A DNA stretch of 59,571 nucleotides, from the NCBI RefSeq assembly GCF_012911925.1, contig NZ_JAAXKY010000026.1:1-59571 (forward strand), given 5' to 3'. Source of the DNA: Pseudonocardia xinjiangensis (lineage in GTDB: Bacteria; Actinomycetota; Actinomycetes; Mycobacteriales; Pseudonocardiaceae). Shown piece after piece: positions 24,748-32,621 of this stretch (within the stretch, counting starts at the first letter, position 1; every line of letters starts with the position of its first letter). The notes below the pieces were generated by a model that saw nothing but the letters and a program-made list of their open reading frames with translations, searched no databases and was not told the DNA's origin. The translations under genes were made by a program, and so were the position numbers.

Positions 24748-26124
24748 TCACCCCGCCGGGTCGTGCCAGTCGTCGCCGTTCGGCAGCAGGCCGTCGGCCT
24801 CCTTCGGCCCCCACGTGCCGCGCTGGTAAGTGTGCACGGGGACGATGTCGCCCAGCACGGGGTCGACGACGCGCCAGGCTGCTTCCACGGTGTCCTGGCG
24901 GGCGAACAGTACGCGGTTGCCGCTCAGGGCAGCTCCGATGAGTCGGTCGTAGGGGCGCATGTCCGACGCGCTGTCCTCGGCGAACACGAGATCCTGCAGC
25001 TGAGGCTCGCGCCCGGCGCCGGGTTTCTTCCCCGCGAGGGCGAGCCCGATCTCCGTGTTGGGCCAGATCCGGAACCTCAGCGTGTTCTTCAGTCGCGTCC
25101 GCCCGACTCCGAACACGTCGAAGGGCACGGGCCGGAACCGGATGCTGACCTCCGTCGCGGTCACGGGCATCGTCTTGCCTGCGCGGATGAGGATCGGCAC
25201 CCCCGCCCAGCGCCACGAGTCGAGCGCGAGCCGGACCGCGACGTAGGTCTCCACCGTCGACGCCGGGTCGACGCCCTCCACGTCGTGGTAGCCCTCGTAC
25301 TGGCCACGGACGGCGTCCGCGGGCGTCAGCGGGCGCAGTGCCGAGATCACCCGCGACTTGGAGTCGAGCCACGAGTCGGGGCCCGACCCGTCGGGCGGGT
25401 CGGCGATGACGCTGGCGAGCACCTGCAGCATGTGGTTCTGCACGACGTCGCGGATGGCGCCCGTGCGGTCGTAGAACCGCCCGCGGTCGGCCACGTCGAA
25501 CGCCTCGGCCATCGTGATCTGGATGCTCTCGACGTGGTCGCGGTTGAGCAGCGGCTCGATCATCGAGTTGGCGAACCGCGCGACCAGCACGTCGTTGAGC
25601 GGGTCGAGTCCCAGCCAGTGGTCGACGCGGTAGATCGCGTCCTCGGGGAAGTGGTCGTGCATCGTCTTGTCCAGGGCGATGGCGCTCGCCAGGTCGGAGC
25701 CGAACGGCTTCTCCACCATCACCCGGGCGCCGTCGGCGCGCCCGGCCCCCGCGATGCCCTCGGCGATGCGCGCGAACAGGACCGGCGGTACCTCGAGGTA
25801 GAACAGGGCCTGCCCGCAGCCGCCCATCTCCCGCGACATCGCGTCGTAGGTGGCGCTGTCGTCCAGGTCCCCGTCGACGTAGCGGAGCAGTTCGAGCATC
25901 GTCCTGGCCGACGGTGACTCCGGATCCATGCCGTTGTCGCGCAGGGACTGCGCCGCGTACTCGCGGAACCGCTCGAGGTTCCATCCGCTGCGGGCCACCC
26001 CGATGACGGGGACGGTGAGCACCCCCCTGTCCACCAGCCCCACCAGCGCGGGGAACGTCTCCAGCTTGGCGAGGTCACCGGTCGCCCCGAAGATGACCAG
26101 CGCGCCCACGTGGTCGGTAGCCAT
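24748..26124 (-). CDS. Glucose-6-phosphate dehydrogenase-like enzyme, atypical active site
   Basis: 458 aa. The Rossmann motif IFGATGDLAK and MVEKPFGSDL match G6PDH, as does the C-terminal GTWGPKEADGL. The signature RIDHYLGKE is present as YRVDHWLGLDP (R166-P175): Asp168 and the catalytic base His169 are kept, but the substrate-phosphate lysine is Leu173. The enzyme may accept a different sugar, or G6P poorly. It would make NAD(P)H and a gluconolactone. Lies 33 bp after the GMC gene and 27 bp before ndh in the same operon. Confidence 0.88.
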   Translation of the reverse strand: MATDHVGALVIFGATGDLAKLETFPALVGLVDRGVLTVPVIGVARSGWNLERFREYAAQSLRDNGMDPESPSARTMLELLRYVDGDLDDSATYDAMSREMGGCGQALFYLEVPPVLFARIAEGIAGAGRADGARVMVEKPFGSDLASAIALDKTMHDHFPEDAIYRVDHWLGLDPLNDVLVARFANSMIEPLLNRDHVESIQITMAEAFDVADRGRFYDRTGAIRDVVQNHMLQVLASVIADPPDGSGPDSWLDSKSRVISALRPLTPADAVRGQYEGYHDVEGVDPASTVETYVAVRLALDSWRWAGVPILIRAGKTMPVTATEVSIRFRPVPFDVFGVGRTRLKNTLRFRIWPNTEIGLALAGKKPGAGREPQLQDLVFAEDSASDMRPYDRLIGAALSGNRVLFARQDTVEAAWRVVDPVLGDIVPVHTYQRGTWGPKEADGLLPNGDDWHDPAG

Positions 26125-26157
26125 CGTTGCTCCTGTCCGTCGGGTGGATGCTGCGGG

Positions 26158-27738
26158 TCAGCCGAGACGTTCGAGCACGTGGTCACCGACGCGCAGGGCG
26201 TTCGCCATCGCCGTCAGGGACGGGTTCACCGCACCGATGCTCGGGAAGAAGCTCGTGTCGACCACGTAGAGGTTGTCGACCTCGTGCGCCCGGCAGTGGA
26301 CGTCGAGGGCGGACGAGGCCGGGTCGGTGCCGAACCGGACGGTGCCCGCCTGGTGGGCCGTGGCCCCGATCGGCATGCCCTTGTGCAGGTAGATGCTGTG
26401 GTCGAGCAGGTGGTTCTCGTGCATCCCCAGGTCGCCGAGCCGTCCCTGCAGCTCGTGGCGCAGCCGTTTCAGCCCTTCCGTGTTGTGCTTCTCGTCGAGT
26501 GCGAGATGGATGCGCCCGTCGCCGTCGAGGGTGACCCGGTTCTCGGGCAGGGGGAGGTCCTCGCCGCAGAGCCAGAAGTCGACGGCGTGGCGGGCGAGCT
26601 CGTCGAAGGGCATCTCGGGGGCGACCCGGCCCGCCCAGCGCGGGGCGTTGGCCCGGACCTGCTCGGCGTCGGACTTGCCGAGCATCTGGATGCCGCCCAT
26701 CGGGTGGTCGAAGTCCTCCGAGCCGAGGTACCAGTCGTGCAGGGCGAGGGTCTTCTGGAACCGGGTCGGGTTCGGCTCCTTCGACACCGCCATCAGCGCC
26801 ACGTTGTTGTGCCGCATGTAGTGCCGCCCGACCACGCCCGAGCCGTTGGCCAGCCCGTCGGGATGCCGGTCGGTGGCCGAGCGCAGCAGCAGGGCGGCGG
26901 AGTTCACGGCACCGCACGCGACCACCACGACGTCGGCGCTGAAGCGGACGCTCTCCCCGTCGTCCAGCTCGGTGACCACGGCCGTGACCGAGCGGCCGCT
27001 CGGGTCCGTCTCCAGCCGGGTCACGTAGGCACCGGTGAGGAGCTCGACACCCCCGTGGAGCAACGCGGGATCGACGCAGATGACCTCGGCGTCGGACTTC
27101 CCCCTGACCAGGCACGGGAACCCGTCCACGCGGTCGCAGCGGATGCACGTGCTGCCGTGGGCGGCACCGCCGTGGGGATCCTGCGTCAGCCGCACCCCGA
27201 TCGGGAGGTGGAACGGGTGCAGTCCCTGCTTCTCGAGGTCGTCGGACAGCTGCTGGATCCGGGGCTCGTGCGCGACGGGAGGGAAGAGGTAGTCGGCGCT
27301 CGCCGGCCCGCCCGTCGGGTCCTCGCCGTGGCGCCCGTGCACCTCGTAGAGGTGTTCGGCCTCGGTGTAGTAGGGCTCGAGGTCGGCGTAGTCGATCGGC
27401 CAGGCCGGTGAGATCCCGGAGTAGTGGCGCAGCTCGCCGAAGTCCTGCGGGCGCAGCCGGAACAGCGCGGCGCCGTAGAACTTCGTGTTGCCGCCGACGT
27501 AGTAGTTCACCTCGGGAGGGAACTCGTGGCCGTTGCGGTCGAGCCACATCTCGGGAGCCCGGTACCGGGCTCTCACGAAGACCTCGGTGGAGTCCCAGTT
27601 CGCCCGCTCCCGCGGCAGGTAGCCACCGCGTTCGAGCATCAGGACCCGCTTGCCCGAGGGGGCGAGCCGGTGGGCGAACGTGCCGCCGCCCGCACCCGTG
27701 CCGATGACGATGACGTCGTAGTGGCGGTCCTCGGACAC
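26158..27738 (-). CDS. GMC-family FAD oxidoreductase
   Basis: 526 aa. FAD motif VIVIGTGAGGGTFAHRLA at the N-terminus, covalent/FAD loop region VGGNTKFYGAALFRLRP, and the C-terminal GMC segment HQAGTVRFGTDP with VNPSLTAMANALR carrying the active-site asparagine. No signal peptide. It probably oxidises a sugar or alcohol, with electrons going to O2 or quinone. It is the first gene of the zwf-ndh-cydDC operon, which favours a respiratory link. GTG 27738. Confidence 0.9.
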   Translation of the reverse strand: MSEDRHYDVIVIGTGAGGGTFAHRLAPSGKRVLMLERGGYLPRERANWDSTEVFVRARYRAPEMWLDRNGHEFPPEVNYYVGGNTKFYGAALFRLRPQDFGELRHYSGISPAWPIDYADLEPYYTEAEHLYEVHGRHGEDPTGGPASADYLFPPVAHEPRIQQLSDDLEKQGLHPFHLPIGVRLTQDPHGGAAHGSTCIRCDRVDGFPCLVRGKSDAEVICVDPALLHGGVELLTGAYVTRLETDPSGRSVTAVVTELDDGESVRFSADVVVVACGAVNSAALLLRSATDRHPDGLANGSGVVGRHYMRHNNVALMAVSKEPNPTRFQKTLALHDWYLGSEDFDHPMGGIQMLGKSDAEQVRANAPRWAGRVAPEMPFDELARHAVDFWLCGEDLPLPENRVTLDGDGRIHLALDEKHNTEGLKRLRHELQGRLGDLGMHENHLLDHSIYLHKGMPIGATAHQAGTVRFGTDPASSALDVHCRAHEVDNLYVVDTSFFPSIGAVNPSLTAMANALRVGDHVLERLG

Positions 27739-27985
27739 CGGGCCTCCTCGGGTGACGCTGTCGTGTCGCGCTCACCGTGCGGCGGCTCACCGGGGCAGCG
27801 CATCACCTTCCCTGTGTGACCCGGACCCCACCGACGGTGCGCGCGGCCCCCGGTTCACCGGCGTGCGGACGGCCGAATCCGGGCCGGCTCGACCGGGCGA
27901 CGGGGACGCTCCTCCATATCGGGTGATGCACGAGCGCCTCGCCGTGACGACGGTGGGCTGCCGGGCCCATCCGCAGGAGGCAGCC

Positions 27986-29827
27986 ATGACCGAGGCAGCG
28001 ATCGCCGACCACGGCCTGATCGGCGATCTCCAGACCGCCGCGCTGGTCAGCACGGACGGCTCCGTCGACTGGTTCTGCTGTCCCCGGTTCGACTCGCCGA
28101 GCGTGTTCGGCGCCCTCCTCGACGACGAGAAGGGGGGGCATTTCCGGATCCGGCCACGGGCCGACTACGACTCGCGGCAGCTGTACTTCCCCGACACCGC
28201 CATTCTCATCACCCGGTTCACCACCGCTGCCGGGATGGGCGAGGTGGTCGACTTCATGCCGCCGGCGGGCAAGGTGCCCACCGCGAACCACCAGCTGGTC
28301 CGGATGATCCGCTGCGTCCGGGGCGAGATGACGTTCGACATCGACATCGCACCACGCTTCGACTACGGCCGCCGGGCCCACCGCACGGACGTGACGCACA
28401 ACGGGGTGGTCTTCGCCACCGACACGTTGACCCTCACCCTGCACGTCGTACGGGAGCCCGGCGACGAGCGGATAGCCCAGGTCCGCGTCGCGGAGAACGA
28501 CATGCACGTCGAGCTCAGCCTGAAGGCCGGCGACGTCCGGGGGGTGGTGCTGGAGTCGGGCGCCGACGGCCCGCCCCGGGAGATCCGGGTGGCCGAGTTC
28601 CAGCAGATGCACGACGACACCGTCCGGTACTGGCGCAACTGGCTCTCCCGCTGCACCTACACCGGGCGCTGGCGCGAGACCCTGCAGCGCTCGGCCATCA
28701 CCCTCAAGCTCATGACCTACGCCCCGACCGGGGGGCTGGTGGCCGCGCCGACGACCGGGCTCCCCGAGCAGATCGGGGGCGAGCGCAACTGGGACTACCG
28801 CTACACCTGGGTGCGCGACGCGTCCTTCTCCGTCTATGCGCTGCTCCGGCTCGGGTTCAAGGAGGAGTCCGCGCAGTTCAGCCAGTGGCTGCGGGAGCGC
28901 GCCGACGAGCGGGTGGGCGGCGAGGGCGGGCCGCTCAACATCATGTACCGCGTCGACGGGTCCTCCGATCTGAAGGAGGAGTCCCTGGAGCACTGGTCGG
29001 GCTACCGGGGCTCGCGTCCGGTCCGGATCGGCAACGGTGCGTCCGACCAGCTCCAGCTCGACATCTACGGGGAGGCGCTCGACAGCATCTACTTCGCCGA
29101 CCGGCGCGGGCTCGAGGTCGGGCACCGCGGCTGGATGGCCGTGCGCGAGCTGCTGAACTGGCTCGCCGACCACTGGAACCAGCCGGAGGAGGGCATCTGG
29201 GAGACCCGCGGGGGGCGTCAGGACTTCACCTACGGACGGCTGATGTGCTGGGTGGCGTTCGACCGGGGGATCCGGATGGCGTCCGTGCACGGGCGTCCGG
29301 CCCCGCTCATCAGGTGGACCGAGGCGCGCGACGCGATCTACGAGCAGATCATGGAGAAGGGCTGGAACCGGGAGTCCGGGGCGTTCGTCCAGCACTACGG
29401 CAGCACGACGCTCGACTCGTCGTTGCTGCGGATGTCCAGCGTCGGGTTCGTCTCCCCGTACGACCCGATGTGGGCCTCCACGCTGCGGGCGATGGAGGAC
29501 GAGCTGGTCATCGACAGCCTGGTCTACCGCTACGACCCCGAGGCGTCACCCGACGGGCTGGAGGGCTCGGAAGGCACGTTCTCGCTCTGTTCGTTCATGT
29601 TCGTCGACGCGCTCGCGCGGGCGGGCCGGCTGGACGACGCCCGGCTCGCGTTCGAGAAGATGCTCACCTACTCCAACCACGTGGGGCTCTTCTCCGAGGA
29701 GATCGCCCTGTCCGGCGAGCAGATCGGCAACTTCCCGCAGGCCTTCACCCACCTCGCCCTGATCGACGCCGCGATCACCCTCGACGAGGCGCTCGACCGG
29801 GGCCGGCCGGCGCTGACGGGCGACTGA
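27986..29827 (+). CDS. Glycoside hydrolase family 15 (glucoamylase/trehalase type)
   Basis: 613 aa. N-terminal GLIGDLQTAALVSTDGSVDW and RFDSPSVFGALLD, the beta-sandwich start of GH15 enzymes in actinobacteria including mycobacterial trehalase. The (alpha/alpha)6 domain shows RNWDYRYTWVRDASF, the substrate-binding motif, SLEHWSGYRGSRPVRIGN with the likely acid, and SEEIALSGEQIGNFPQAFTH with the base. No signal peptide, so the substrate is cytosolic, possibly trehalose or short maltooligosaccharides. ATG 27986 with GGAGG 5 nt upstream. It ends 1 bp before cydA, so it is transcribed with the bd oxidase. Confidence 0.92.
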   Translation: MTEAAIADHGLIGDLQTAALVSTDGSVDWFCCPRFDSPSVFGALLDDEKGGHFRIRPRADYDSRQLYFPDTAILITRFTTAAGMGEVVDFMPPAGKVPTANHQLVRMIRCVRGEMTFDIDIAPRFDYGRRAHRTDVTHNGVVFATDTLTLTLHVVREPGDERIAQVRVAENDMHVELSLKAGDVRGVVLESGADGPPREIRVAEFQQMHDDTVRYWRNWLSRCTYTGRWRETLQRSAITLKLMTYAPTGGLVAAPTTGLPEQIGGERNWDYRYTWVRDASFSVYALLRLGFKEESAQFSQWLRERADERVGGEGGPLNIMYRVDGSSDLKEESLEHWSGYRGSRPVRIGNGASDQLQLDIYGEALDSIYFADRRGLEVGHRGWMAVRELLNWLADHWNQPEEGIWETRGGRQDFTYGRLMCWVAFDRGIRMASVHGRPAPLIRWTEARDAIYEQIMEKGWNRESGAFVQHYGSTTLDSSLLRMSSVGFVSPYDPMWASTLRAMEDELVIDSLVYRYDPEASPDGLEGSEGTFSLCSFMFVDALARAGRLDDARLAFEKMLTYSNHVGLFSEEIALSGEQIGNFPQAFTHLALIDAAITLDEALDRGRPALTGD

Positions 29828-29828
29828 C

Positions 29829-31214
29829 GTGGACGCGGTCGACCTGGCCCGGTTGCAGTTCGCGAGCACGTCGATCTACCACTTCCTGTTCGTGCCGCTC
29901 ACGATCGGGCTGGCGCTGCTCGTGGCGCTCCTGCAGACGCAGTGGTACCGGACCGACCGGCCGGAGTACCTGCGCCTGACCCGGTTCTTCGGCGTGCTGC
30001 TCGTGATCAACGTGGCCGTCGGCGTGGTCACCGGGCTGGTGCAGGAGTTCCAGTTCGGGATGAACTGGTCGGGCTACTCGCGGTTCGTGGGCGACGTGTT
30101 CGGCGCCCCGCTCGCCATGGAAGGCCTGGCGGCGTTCTTCCTCGAGTCGGTGTTCCTCGGACTGTGGATCTTCGGCTGGAACCGGCTGTCCCGGCGGGTG
30201 CATCTCGCCACGATCTGGCTGGTCGCGCTGGGCGGCGTCCTCTCGGCCGCGTTCATCATGGCGGCGAACTCGTGGATGCAGAACCCCGTCGGCTACGTGA
30301 TCAACCCGGACACCGGACGCGCGCAGCTCACCGACATCGGGGCCGTGCTGACCAACCCCGTGTTCCTGCGCAGCTACCTGCACGTGCTGCTCGCGTCGCT
30401 GGTCACCGCGGCGGTCGTCATGCTGGCCATCTCGGCCTGGCACCTGCGCCGCCGTCCCGACGACCCGGGTTTCCGCAGCTCGGCGCGGCTCGCCCTCGTG
30501 GTGCTGGCGCCGGCCACGGTGCTCAACCTGCTGGTCGGCAGCGAGCTCGGGGTCACCGAGGGCGAGTTCCAGCCGATGAAGATCGCCGCGGCCGAGGCGC
30601 AGTGGGAGACCTGCCAACCGTGCTCGTTCTCGATGTTCCAGATCGGCGGCGGCAACAACGACCAGACCCCGGACAAGATCATCGCGGTTCCCCACCTGCT
30701 GTCGCTGCTCGCCACGAACTCGTGGGACGGCCAGGTGGTGGGCATGAACGATCTGCAGGCCCAGTACGAGCAGCAGTACGGACCCGGGAACTACGTGCCC
30801 AACGTCTTCATCCAGTACTGGGCGATGCGGGTGATGGCCTACCTCGCCACCCTCATCGTCCTGGTGGCGCTCTGGGGCCTGTGGCGGTGGAACCGTCTGG
30901 GATCGTCGCCGTGGTTCCTGCGGGCGGCCCTGTGGAGCCTGCCGCTGCCCTTCCTGGTCAACACCGCGGGCTGGGTCCTCACCGAGAACGGCCGCCAGCC
31001 CTGGATCGTGCAGGGGCTGCAGCTCACGCGGGACGGCGTCTCACCCTCGGTGGGCACGGCCACGATCGTCGTCAGCCTGGTGGTCTTCATCGTGCTCTAC
31101 GGAGCGCTCGCCGTCGTCGACTGGCTGCTGATGGCGCGCTACGCCCGTCGCGAGCTGGAGCCCGAGACACCCCCGGCCGAGGTCGAGCAGCCGGCCCACG
31201 CGCCGAGCTACTGA
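29829..31214 (+). CDS. cydA: Cytochrome bd ubiquinol/menaquinol oxidase subunit I
   Basis: 461 aa. RLQFASTSIYHFLFVPLTIG with haem-ligand His18, the Q-loop start GEFQPMKIAAAEAQW, and the C-terminal haem region are conserved. The Q-loop is the short form usual in Gram-positives. High-affinity O2 reduction without proton pumping. GTG 29829 starts 1 bp after the GH15 stop; cydB follows after 12 bp. The assembly factor CydDC is on the facing operon. Confidence 0.96.
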   Translation: MDAVDLARLQFASTSIYHFLFVPLTIGLALLVALLQTQWYRTDRPEYLRLTRFFGVLLVINVAVGVVTGLVQEFQFGMNWSGYSRFVGDVFGAPLAMEGLAAFFLESVFLGLWIFGWNRLSRRVHLATIWLVALGGVLSAAFIMAANSWMQNPVGYVINPDTGRAQLTDIGAVLTNPVFLRSYLHVLLASLVTAAVVMLAISAWHLRRRPDDPGFRSSARLALVVLAPATVLNLLVGSELGVTEGEFQPMKIAAAEAQWETCQPCSFSMFQIGGGNNDQTPDKIIAVPHLLSLLATNSWDGQVVGMNDLQAQYEQQYGPGNYVPNVFIQYWAMRVMAYLATLIVLVALWGLWRWNRLGSSPWFLRAALWSLPLPFLVNTAGWVLTENGRQPWIVQGLQLTRDGVSPSVGTATIVVSLVVFIVLYGALAVVDWLLMARYARRELEPETPPAEVEQPAHAPSY

Positions 31215-31226
31215 GCGGGAGCCCTG

Positions 31227-32447
31227 ATGACGACGCTCGCGATCGTCTGGTTCATCGTCCTGACCGTGGTCTGGACGGGGTTCCTGCTGCTGGAGGGCTT
31301 CGACTTCGGGGTCGGGATGCTGCACCGGCTGGTGGGCCGCGACGAGGAGGGCCGCTCGCTCGCCATCCGGACCATCGGCCCGGTGTGGGACGGCAACGAG
31401 GTCTGGCTGATCGTCGCCATCGCGGGGACCTTCGCCGCGTTCCCCGCCTGGTACGCGACGGCGCTCTCGGCCTTCTACCCGCTGATCCTCATCGTGCTGG
31501 TGGCGCTGATCCTGCGCGGGGTGTCCTTCGAGTTCCGGTCGCACGCGGCGACCGCGCGGAGCCGGAACCTCTGGTCGTGGGCACTGGCCGTCGGGAGCCT
31601 GGTCGCCCCGCTCGGCCTCGGGATCATGCTCGGCGGGTTCCTCGGCGGGATCCCGATCGACGCCCGGGAGGAGTTCGTCGGCGGGTTCGGCGACCTGTTC
31701 CGGCCCTACGCCGTGCTGACCGGTGTGACGATCGCGCTGGTCTGCCTGCTGCACGGCGCCGTGTTCCTCGCGATGCGGACCACCGATGACATGCGCCTGC
31801 GTGCGCTTCGCATCGCGAAGGTCCTCGGGCCCGTCGTGGCGCTCCTCGTCATCGCCTGGGTCGCTCTGACCCGCTTCGACCAGGGGGGCGCGCTGCTGTC
31901 GGTGATCGAGCTCGCCACCGCGATCGTCGTGATCGCCGCCGCGCTGCTGGTGCACGCGGAACGGGAGGTGGCGGCGTTCACCGCCACCCTCGCCACGGCG
32001 GCGGGCATCGTGGTGTCGCTCTTCTCCGAGCTCTACCCCCGCGTGATGGTCTCCAGCCTCGACGCGGCGAACGACCTCACGATCGCCACCACCGCGTCGT
32101 CGCCCTACGCGCTGGCGGTGATGACCGTCGTGCTCGGCGTGCTGCTGCCCGTCATCCTCGTGTACCAGGGCTGGACGTTCTACGTGTTCCGGAACCGGGT
32201 GAGCCGGGCCGACCTCACCGACGACGACGGCGGCGGCGGGGCCGGCCCGCCGCCGCGGCCCCCCACGGCCGATGTGGACGCACCGACCGTCCGGCCGGAC
32301 CGCCGGGAGCTGCACCCGGTCCGGCCCGAGTTCCGGTTCGTCACGTGGCTGCTGGCCTGGGCGGCGGCGCTGGTGGTCGCCCTCGTGCGGGGCCGGGGAG
32401 GTCCGGGCACCCGTTCGCAACCGGCCGGCGGTGAACGGCCCCGCTGA
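31227..32447 (+). CDS. cydB: Cytochrome bd oxidase subunit II with C-terminal extension
   Basis: 406 aa. WFIVLTVVWTGFLLLEGFDFGVGML and GPVWDGNEVWLIV are family signatures. The conserved part ends near YQGWTFYVFRNRV (about residue 330). A tail of about 70 residues follows, with a Gly/Pro-rich hydrophilic linker and one extra hydrophobic segment (WLLAWAAALVVALV) before a basic end. Similar tails occur in some actinobacteria, with unknown role. ATG 31227. Confidence 0.95.
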   Translation: MTTLAIVWFIVLTVVWTGFLLLEGFDFGVGMLHRLVGRDEEGRSLAIRTIGPVWDGNEVWLIVAIAGTFAAFPAWYATALSAFYPLILIVLVALILRGVSFEFRSHAATARSRNLWSWALAVGSLVAPLGLGIMLGGFLGGIPIDAREEFVGGFGDLFRPYAVLTGVTIALVCLLHGAVFLAMRTTDDMRLRALRIAKVLGPVVALLVIAWVALTRFDQGGALLSVIELATAIVVIAAALLVHAEREVAAFTATLATAAGIVVSLFSELYPRVMVSSLDAANDLTIATTASSPYALAVMTVVLGVLLPVILVYQGWTFYVFRNRVSRADLTDDDGGGGAGPPPRPPTADVDAPTVRPDRRELHPVRPEFRFVTWLLAWAAALVVALVRGRGGPGTRSQPAGGERPR

Positions 32448-32477
32448 GCCCCGGCCACATGCGGCCCCGGTCAGGGG

Positions 32478-32556
32478 ACTCGCCCGCGCAAACCGGGCGA
32501 CTCGCGCACGGGAAACGGGCGACTCGCGCAGCCGGAAGGGGCGACTCGCGGAGCTT
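32478..32556. repeat. Four tandem units of about 22 bp (GACTCGCGCA...GGGC)
   Basis: GACTCG recurs at 32478, 32499, 32521 and 32543, each followed by a G/C-rich segment and, in three units, an A-rich trinucleotide before GGGC or GGGGC. The spacing is 21, 22 and 22 bp. It lies between the convergent ends of cydB and the ABC exporter. The short period and lack of unique spacers exclude CRISPR. It may be a family of dispersed intergenic repeats. Confidence 0.7.
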
Positions 32557-32621
32557 GCGCGGGCGGCCACGGCGCCGGGACTGCGCCGAGCCGAGGGTCA
32601 CGCGGAAGTGATGTGGTCGGC

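Noticed and set aside
22999..25917. 972-codon plus-strand frame
   Set aside because: Antisense across cydDC, ndh and zwf-like genes; no domain and extreme His/Arg/Gly composition.
32478..32556. Possible CRISPR array
   Set aside because: Repeat period of 22 bp with no unique spacers and no cas genes in the window.
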